The notes under the pieces are model-generated. The model was not told where the DNA came from. It saw only the letters and a list, made by a program, of their open reading frames with translations, and did not search any database. A stretch of DNA of 10,619 nucleotides from Fusobacterium sp. (GTDB lineage Bacteria > Fusobacteriota > Fusobacteriia > Fusobacteriales > Fusobacteriaceae), in assembly GCA_018457305.1 (NCBI GenBank), contig JAGYHM010000040.1, positions 1 to 10,619 on the forward strand, read 5' to 3'. Both the position numbers and the translations under genes were made by a program. How positions within the stretch are numbered: the first letter of the stretch is position 1; every line of letters starts with the position of its first letter. Below, in pieces: positions 6,366 to 10,619 of this stretch.

Positions 6366-6629
6366 TTAGTCTTTTAAATTTTCAAGAAGAGATGCTAACT
6401 TCTCAATTGCTTCGTTTTCATCTTCACCATCAGCATTAACAGTTACTTTACTACCTTTTTTTATTCCTAAAGAAAGTAATTTTAAAAGTGATGTTCCACT
6501 TACTTTTGCTCCTGCTTCATTTTCTAAAGTTATTTTTGACGAAAAAGTTTTTGCCAAACTTACAAATTCATTTCCAGGTCTTGTGTGTAATCCTGTTTCA
6601 TTAGTTATTTCCACTATTTTACTTTTCAT
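6366..6629 (-). CDS. ptsH: PTS phosphocarrier protein HPr
   Basis: This is an 87-residue HPr, the small cytoplasmic carrier that takes phosphate from Enzyme I and hands it to sugar-specific EII proteins. His15 in GLHTRPG is the phosphorylated residue, with Arg17 and Pro18 conserved. Two positions differ from the common HARPA form (Thr16 and Gly19). Ser47 in SGTSLLKLLSLGI aligns with the regulatory serine 46 of Gram-positive HPr, one residue later because of a single insertion in the preceding loop; whether it is phosphorylated here is unknown. The ATG at 6629 has GGAGGG (6643-6638) 8 bases upstream. The gene precedes ptsI in the usual order but is followed by its own terminator-like hairpin. 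Upstream lies a 150-base gap that probably holds its promoter. Confidence 0.96.
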   Translation of the reverse strand: MKSKIVEITNETGLHTRPGNEFVSLAKTFSSKITLENEAGAKVSGTSLLKLLSLGIKKGSKVTVNADGEDENEAIEKLASLLENLKD

Positions 6630-6696
6630 AATTTAATCCCTCCATAACTATTTTCTTATATATTATAATAATTTATTGCAATATCTATACCATTTT

Positions 6697-6726
6697 AGAT
6701 TAACATTTTTTTTATTATTTTGTCAA
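6697..6726 (-). promoter_or_regulatory. Possible ptsH promoter
   Basis: A perfect -35 TTGACA (6726-6721) stands on the minus strand, but the best-placed -10 is only TAATCT (6702-6697, 18-base spacer). TGGTATAGA (6692-6684) is an alternative extended -10 without a good -35. The TTGACA box resembles those of the two better promoters in this window, so some promoter here is likely, but which -10 is used is not clear. Confidence 0.45.
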
Positions 6727-6779
6727 ATTTATTTATGATAAAAAAACTAACATTTAATGGTAACTAATATCTCTTTTAT

Positions 6780-8504
6780 TTAACTTAATTTTGAAAATTC
6801 TTCTGCAATAAGTTTTGAAATTTTTTCAACTAGTTCATCTTTGTGAACTTCAAAAACCTCTCCAGTTTTTCTAATTTTTAATTCAACAATATTTTCTTCT
6901 GCTTTTTTTCCAGCAACAACTTTAAATGGAAACCCGATTAAATCTGCATCTTTAAATTTGAAACCTGCTCTTTCATCTCTATCATCAAGCATAGCATCAA
7001 TATTATTTTCATTTAATAAATTATAAATTTCTTCTGCAAGTTTCATTTGACTTTCATTTTTAATATTTGGTGGAATAACATCTACTAAATAAGGTGCAAT
7101 AGAAATTGGCCAAACAATTCCATTTTCATCAAAATTTTGTTCAATGGCTGCAGCTAAAGTTCTTGAAACTCCTATTCCATAACAACCCATAAAAATTGTT
7201 TGAGTTGCTCCTTTTTCATCAAGATAAGTTGCATTTAAGGCTTCAGAATATTTTTTTCCTAATTTAAAAATATGTCCACATTCTATTCCTCTTGCACTGT
7301 GTAAAGTTCCCTCAGATTTTGCACATTTTTCTCCAGCTCTTGCCATTCTAATATCTGCAATAATATCTGCTTTATAGTCTCTACCATAGTTTAGATTTGC
7401 ATAATGATAATCTATTTTATTTGCTCCTGAAACATGATTTGATAATTCAATTATAGAAGGGTCTGCTAATAATTTTATTTTTTTATTTTCTAAATTATAT
7501 GCTCCGATAAATCCTTTAACTAAACCTAAATTTTTAATTTCTTCATCTTCTAACATTGCAACTGCAACTGCATTTATAGCATTTTTTAATTTAACTTCGT
7601 TTACTTCAAAATCTCCTCTTATCAATGCCATATAGATTTCATCTGTTCCTAAATCTTTATATAATAATGATTTTACAGTTTTTGCTTTAGGAATATTTAA
7701 AAATTTTGCTAAATCTTCTATGCTTGTTATATTGGGAGTGCTTACTAATTCAATTGCTTTTTCTTCTTCTTTAGGTAAATTTTCTAGTTTACTTACAGCA
7801 GTTTCAACATTGGCTGCATAAGAACAACCATCAGAATAGATTATTTCATCTTCTCCAGATTCTGCTAGAACATGAAATTCTTGTGAACCACTTCCACCTA
7901 TTGCCCCTGAATCTGCTTCAACAGGTCTGAATTTTAATCCACATCTAGTAAATACTTTTGAATAAGCATTTTTCATATTTTCAAATTCTTCATCTAAAGA
8001 TTCTTGTGAAGCATGAAAAGAATAAGCATCTTTCATCAAAAATTCACGGCCTCTCATAAGTCCAAATCTAGGTCTTCTTTCATCTCTAAATTTAGTTTGA
8101 ATTTGATATAAATTAAATGGAAGCGATTTATAAGAAGAAATATCATTTCTAATAATATCTGTTATTACCTCTTCGTGAGTAGGTCCTAAAACAAATTCTC
8201 TATCATGTCTATCTTTTAATCTAACCATTTCTGCACCCATAGTATCCCATCTTCCACTTTCTTGCCAAAGTTCAGCTGGTTGTAATACAGGCATTAAAAT
8301 TTCTTGTGCTCCTGCTCTGTTCATTTCTTCACGAACAATATTTTCAATTTTTTTCAAGGCTTTATTTCCAAGTGGTAAAAAAGAATAAATTCCACTTGCT
8401 AATTTTTTTATCATACCTGCTCTAAGCATCAATTGATGGCTAATAATTTCTGCTTCTTTAGGTGTTTCTTTTAATGTTTTTATATAGGCTTTACTAAATT
8501 TCAT
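6780..8504 (-). CDS. proS: Prolyl-tRNA synthetase (bacterial type, with editing domain)
   Basis: This 574-residue enzyme joins proline to tRNA-Pro. The length and layout match the bacterial (E. coli-like) form. Class II motif 1 lies near 48-82 (PLGNKALKKIENIVREEM, then MPVLQPAELW), motif 2 at 139-163 (FRDERRPRFGLMRGREF), and motif 3 at 443-454 (GIGVSRTLAAAI). The insertion editing domain, which removes alanine mischarged on tRNA-Pro, spans about 235-385, with the conserved Lys in KTVKSLL (275-281). The anticodon-binding domain runs from about 467 to the end. The ATG at 8504 follows GGGAGGA 5 bases away. The leader is short and shows no T-box, so no tRNA-sensing control is visible. No clear terminator follows before the ptsH promoter region, though a 150-base gap separates the two genes. 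No oddities were seen in the protein. Confidence 0.97.
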   Translation of the reverse strand: MKFSKAYIKTLKETPKEAEIISHQLMLRAGMIKKLASGIYSFLPLGNKALKKIENIVREEMNRAGAQEILMPVLQPAELWQESGRWDTMGAEMVRLKDRHDREFVLGPTHEEVITDIIRNDISSYKSLPFNLYQIQTKFRDERRPRFGLMRGREFLMKDAYSFHASQESLDEEFENMKNAYSKVFTRCGLKFRPVEADSGAIGGSGSQEFHVLAESGEDEIIYSDGCSYAANVETAVSKLENLPKEEEKAIELVSTPNITSIEDLAKFLNIPKAKTVKSLLYKDLGTDEIYMALIRGDFEVNEVKLKNAINAVAVAMLEDEEIKNLGLVKGFIGAYNLENKKIKLLADPSIIELSNHVSGANKIDYHYANLNYGRDYKADIIADIRMARAGEKCAKSEGTLHSARGIECGHIFKLGKKYSEALNATYLDEKGATQTIFMGCYGIGVSRTLAAAIEQNFDENGIVWPISIAPYLVDVIPPNIKNESQMKLAEEIYNLLNENNIDAMLDDRDERAGFKFKDADLIGFPFKVVAGKKAEENIVELKIRKTGEVFEVHKDELVEKISKLIAEEFSKLS

Positions 8505-8549
8505 TTTTCCTCCCTAAACTAATTTTTTTCAGATAATTTTATCATATTT

Positions 8550-8578
8550 ATTATAAATTTTCTACTTTGTAATTATAA
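8550..8578 (-). promoter_or_regulatory. Weak candidate proS promoter
   Basis: A perfect -10 TATAAT is present at 8555-8550 on the minus strand, with only TTATAA (8578-8573, three matches) at a 17-base spacing as -35. It would give a leader of about 40 bases. TATAAT is common by chance in DNA this AT-rich, so the call rests mainly on its position. Confidence 0.3.
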
Positions 8579-8588
8579 ATTCTTTAAG

Positions 8589-8660
8589 AGAGGGCGACCT
8601 GCGTCCTTCGGACTGGTCGCCTCCCTCTGTGAGGCTTGGGGCCTCGCCCCAAACCCCCAG
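8589..8660. repeat. GC-rich double-hairpin intergenic element upstream of proS
   Basis: About 70 bases of high G+C stand out in the 363-base non-coding gap between proS and the dehydrogenase gene. The first stem pairs AGAGGG-CGACC (8589-8599) with GGTCG (8615-8619) and CCCTCT (8623-8628), bulging CCT, and is capped by GTCC-TTC-GGAC (8603-8613). The second is a perfect TTGGGGC (8636-8642) / GCCCCAA (8646-8652) around CTC; it competes with GAGGC (8631-8635) / GCCTC (8641-8645). The minus-strand read starts GCCTCACAGAGGG, close to GGCTCACAGCGGG at the edge of the 2447-2509 element, so the two may be related. Function unknown. Confidence 0.6.
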
Positions 8661-8733
8661 ATAAAAATTTAAAAAAAATAAGTTCTCTAAGAGCCTTTAA
8701 AATTTCTCAGTAAAAACTTGTAATAAATTTTAG

Positions 8734-8776
8734 AAAAAACTTTCGTGTTTGAGCGTAGCGAGTTTGCAAGTTTTTT
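8734..8776. repeat. Inverted repeat enclosing a perfect mirror repeat
   Basis: AAAAAACTT (8734-8742) and AAGTTTTTT (8768-8776) form a 9-bp inverted repeat. A second left arm, AAAAACTTG (8712-8720), matches CAAGTTTTT (8767-8775) equally well. Between the arms GTTTGAGCG-TA-GCGAGTTTG (8747-8766) is a mirror repeat with 9-base arms, meaning the same strand reads alike in both directions. As RNA from either strand the outer stem is followed by a T run, so it may help end the dehydrogenase transcript, but the 25-base loop is long for a terminator. Confidence 0.45.
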
Positions 8777-8832
8777 TTAACGAATTAGAGTTTTTTCAGT
8801 CAAAGAAATTTTGGGCTCATAAGGGCTTTTTG

Positions 8833-8860
8833 TTTACTTTTTTGCCCGTAAAAAAGTAAA
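8833..8860. repeat. Perfect 11-bp inverted repeat just after the dehydrogenase gene
   Basis: TTTACTTTTTT (8833-8843) and AAAAAAGTAAA (8850-8860) are perfectly complementary around GCCCGT. The repeat starts 8 bases past the dehydrogenase stop, where a terminator would be expected, but no T run follows the stem on the minus strand. It may still block exonucleases at the 3' end or mark the edge of an inserted repeat. Confidence 0.5.
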
Positions 8861-8867
8861 ATAAATC

Positions 8868-10457
8868 TTATTCTATAATTCTACTAAAAGCCAAATCCAC
8901 AACTCTTAATCCATCAACTGCTGCACTCATAATTCCACCTGCATAACCTGCTCCCTCACCAATAGGATATAAACCTCTAATTGAAATTGACTCTCCTTTT
9001 ATATCTCTTAAAATTTTTACTGGTGCAGATGTTCTTGTTTCAGTTCCAATTAAATTAACATTTTTATTTATAAAAATTCCAGAATTTTTTTGCCAATTTT
9101 CAAAAGCAATATGTAAATTTCTTGTTATATAATCTGGAAAAAATTTATTCATATTATAAGATTCTAATTCCATTTGATAACTGCTTTCAATTTTATTTTT
9201 TGTAGTTTTATCTTTCATGAAATCTAAAACATTTTGATAAATTGCTCCATAATTTCCTACAATTTCATAAGTTTTTTTCTCTAATTTCTCTTGTAAATTC
9301 ATTCCAGAAAAAATTTGTTCTCCAAAATCCTTTTCAGAAACTCCAACTACAATAGCAGAATTTGAAAATTTCCCATTTCTTGTTGAATAACTCATTCCAT
9401 TTACCAAAGATGCTCCTATTTCTGAGGAAGCATTTACAATTTCTCCCCCGGGACACATACAAAACGAAAAAGTTCCACGATTTTCTTTTTTATTATTAAA
9501 AGCCATATTATAAGTTGCCGCTTCTAAAAGCGGATGAGTGTGGCAAGCTCCATATTGCATTTTATCTATATCTTTTCTTAAATGCTCAATTCTCACTCCA
9601 ATAGCAAAGGGTTTATTTTCAATAGCCACTCCTCTCGAATGAAGCATTCTATAAGTATCTCTTGAAGAATGTCCTATTGCAAAAATTACATTTTTTATTT
9701 CATAATTAAAAATTTTATTACCTTGAGTATTTTCTACAATTAAAGAATTTATCTCATTATTTTTTACTTTTATATCTTTAACAAGAGAATTAAAATAAAA
9801 TTTTCCACCCAAAGATTTTATTTTTTCTCTCAAATTTTTTACAACTATTCTCAAAACATCAGTTCCAATATGTGGTTTATAATTCCATAAAATTTCTTGC
9901 TGTGCTCCACAATCAACAAGCTCCTCAAAAACTTTTTCTATATACTCACTTTTAATTCTCGTATTTAGTTTCCCATCTGAATAAGTTCCAGCTCCTCCTT
10001 CTCCAAATTGAATATTTGAATTTGGATTAAGTTTTGAATTTTTTATAAAATCAGCAGTCGTTTTATTTCTTTTTTCAACTTCTTCTCCTCTTTCAAAAAC
10101 TATTGGAGTATAACCAAGTTCTGCAAGTCTAAGTGCTGAAAAAAGTCCTGCTGGCCCTGTCCCAACAACTGCTATTTCGGTTTTTTTAGGCAAAATATTT
10201 TCCCTCTTTTTATAAGTATTCTCTTTGGCTAAACTAAGTTTTGTGTAATGCTCTAAATTTATTTCCTCTTTTAATTCTATTTCAAGTGCATAAATAAATT
10301 TTATTTCTCGTCTATTTCTGCTATCAATAGATTTTTTTAAATATTTTAAATTTTTTATATTTTCTTTTCTTATTCCATTTAATTCTAAATTTTTAAAAAT
10401 TTCTTCATCTTGATTTTTATCAATGGGAATAATTATATTTTTTAAATTAACTTTCAT
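8868..10457 (-). CDS. Uncharacterised FAD-dependent dehydrogenase (COG2509-type)
   Basis: This 529-residue cytoplasmic protein has a dinucleotide-binding Rossmann motif VVGTGPAGLFSALRLAELG (97-115) ending in Glu122, typical of FAD binding, after an N-terminal domain of about 90 residues with no cofactor motif. Further flavoprotein features are FGEGGAGTYSDGKLNTR (151-167), VIFAIGHSSRDT (257-268) and a C-terminal YPIGEGAGYAGGIMSAAVDG stretch that closes the FAD site. Cysteines at GACHTHP (303-309) and CMCPGG (333-338) are conserved-looking and may sit near the active site. Length and layout fit COG2509 dehydrogenases found in Firmicutes, Fusobacteria and Bacteroidetes, whose substrate is, as far as I know, not established. 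The ATG at 10457 has AAGGAG about 6 bases upstream. It appears to be a single-gene transcript with its own promoter and nothing nearby that suggests a pathway. Confidence 0.9.
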   Translation of the reverse strand: MKVNLKNIIIPIDKNQDEEIFKNLELNGIRKENIKNLKYLKKSIDSRNRREIKFIYALEIELKEEINLEHYTKLSLAKENTYKKRENILPKKTEIAVVGTGPAGLFSALRLAELGYTPIVFERGEEVEKRNKTTADFIKNSKLNPNSNIQFGEGGAGTYSDGKLNTRIKSEYIEKVFEELVDCGAQQEILWNYKPHIGTDVLRIVVKNLREKIKSLGGKFYFNSLVKDIKVKNNEINSLIVENTQGNKIFNYEIKNVIFAIGHSSRDTYRMLHSRGVAIENKPFAIGVRIEHLRKDIDKMQYGACHTHPLLEAATYNMAFNNKKENRGTFSFCMCPGGEIVNASSEIGASLVNGMSYSTRNGKFSNSAIVVGVSEKDFGEQIFSGMNLQEKLEKKTYEIVGNYGAIYQNVLDFMKDKTTKNKIESSYQMELESYNMNKFFPDYITRNLHIAFENWQKNSGIFINKNVNLIGTETRTSAPVKILRDIKGESISIRGLYPIGEGAGYAGGIMSAAVDGLRVVDLAFSRIIE

Positions 10458-10488
10458 ATTGCTCCTTCTAAATTTTTTAATAATTATT

Positions 10489-10497
10489 ATTATAACA
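10489..10497 (-). promoter_or_regulatory. Extended -10 promoter of the FAD-dependent dehydrogenase gene
   Basis: The minus strand reads TGT-TATAAT (10497-10489), a perfect extended -10. The place where a -35 would stand is occupied by the hairpin at 10504-10527 and has no match, which extended -10 promoters tolerate. Transcription would begin near 10482, leaving a leader of about 25 bases. Confidence 0.55.
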
Positions 10498-10503
10498 CAA
10501 ATA

Positions 10504-10527
10504 AAAAAAGAGCACTCGCTCTTTTTT
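10504..10527 (-). terminator. Intrinsic terminator of an off-window upstream transcript
   Basis: AAAAAAGAGC (10504-10513) and GCTCTTTTTT (10518-10527) are perfect inverted repeats around ACTC, with A and T runs on both sides, so the hairpin can terminate in both directions. No gene on the plus strand leads into it, so it most likely ends a minus-strand transcript coming from the right edge, insulating the dehydrogenase gene. Confidence 0.85.
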
Positions 10528-10530
10528 GTA

Positions 10531-10619
10531 TTATAATTTTATTTTTTGGCTCGCCCGTCCTGACTGTAGTGAACCCATTTTCTTAGACAAAAAAATTAAA
10601 TATTTAATTAATGGATTGA
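10531..10619 (-). other. Short open frame at the right edge, possible 3' end of an off-window gene or GC-rich repeat
   Basis: On the minus strand one frame stays open from the right edge for 28 codons and stops with TAA at 10533-10531, three bases before the terminator. The end reads LSKKMGSLQSGRASQKIKL. The other two frames close at once. The middle part (10549-10575, GGCTCGCCCGTCCTGACTG onward) is GC-richer than its surroundings, like the elements at 2447 and 8589, so this may be a repeat that happens to be open rather than a real C-terminus. Confidence 0.25.

Noticed and set aside
6730..6779. Terminator after proS
   Set aside because: TTAGTT occurs twice as a direct repeat, not inverted, and CATTTAATG would leave a one-base loop; no stable hairpin with a T run is present.
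8505..8588. T-box leader for proS
   Set aside because: The leader is too short and lacks a T-box consensus or an antiterminator ahead of the start codon.
8505..8867. CRISPR array, tRNA or insertion sequence in the large non-coding gap
   Set aside because: The repeats are few, unevenly spaced and different from one another; no cloverleaf, transposase frame or flanking target duplication was seen.

Overview
The window is a very AT-rich stretch of bacterial chromosome (mostly T/A, roughly a quarter G+C) with strong AGGAGG-type ribosome binding sites and short intergenic gaps. The protein signatures and base composition best fit a Fusobacterium (Fusobacteriota); this genus-level assignment is an inference, since no 16S or database search was possible. 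Every recognised gene is on the minus strand, so transcription runs from right to left.

From right to left: (i) a possible 3' tail of an off-window reading frame and a strong terminator (10504-10619); (ii) a 529-residue FAD-dependent dehydrogenase of the uncharacterised COG2509 type (8868-10457) with its own extended -10 promoter; (iii) a 363-base non-coding gap (8505-8867) containing a GC-rich double-hairpin element, a mirror repeat inside a long inverted repeat, and a second perfect inverted repeat; (iv) proS, prolyl-tRNA synthetase (6780-8504); (v) ptsH (HPr) and ptsI (Enzyme I), the two general phosphotransferase proteins, separated by a hairpin that looks like an intrinsic terminator; (vi) a SAM-I (S-box) riboswitch with its promoter and terminator (4272-4461) driving the methionine ABC transporter operon metN-metI-metQ (1638-4183); (vii) a terminator and a new promoter for a truncated secreted L,D-transpeptidase with an SH3-like domain, whose C-terminus runs off the left edge (1-1502).

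The met operon is the best-explained unit. A consensus-like promoter feeds an S-box aptamer whose P1 strand can also pair with the rising strand of the following terminator, giving a readable off-when-SAM-is-high switch. MetN adds a second, post-translational brake through its C-terminal NIL domain. Oddities in the unit are a MetQ binding protein with no cysteine (so not a lipoprotein), a GC-rich two-hairpin element between metI and metQ, and an ambiguous metN start codon. HPr and EI together relay phosphate from phosphoenolpyruvate to sugar permeases, none of which are in the window. I found no CRISPR array, tRNA, rRNA, transposase or phage gene. The window is mostly ordinary housekeeping and nutrient-uptake DNA, with the unexplained structure concentrated in the GC-rich intergenic elements.
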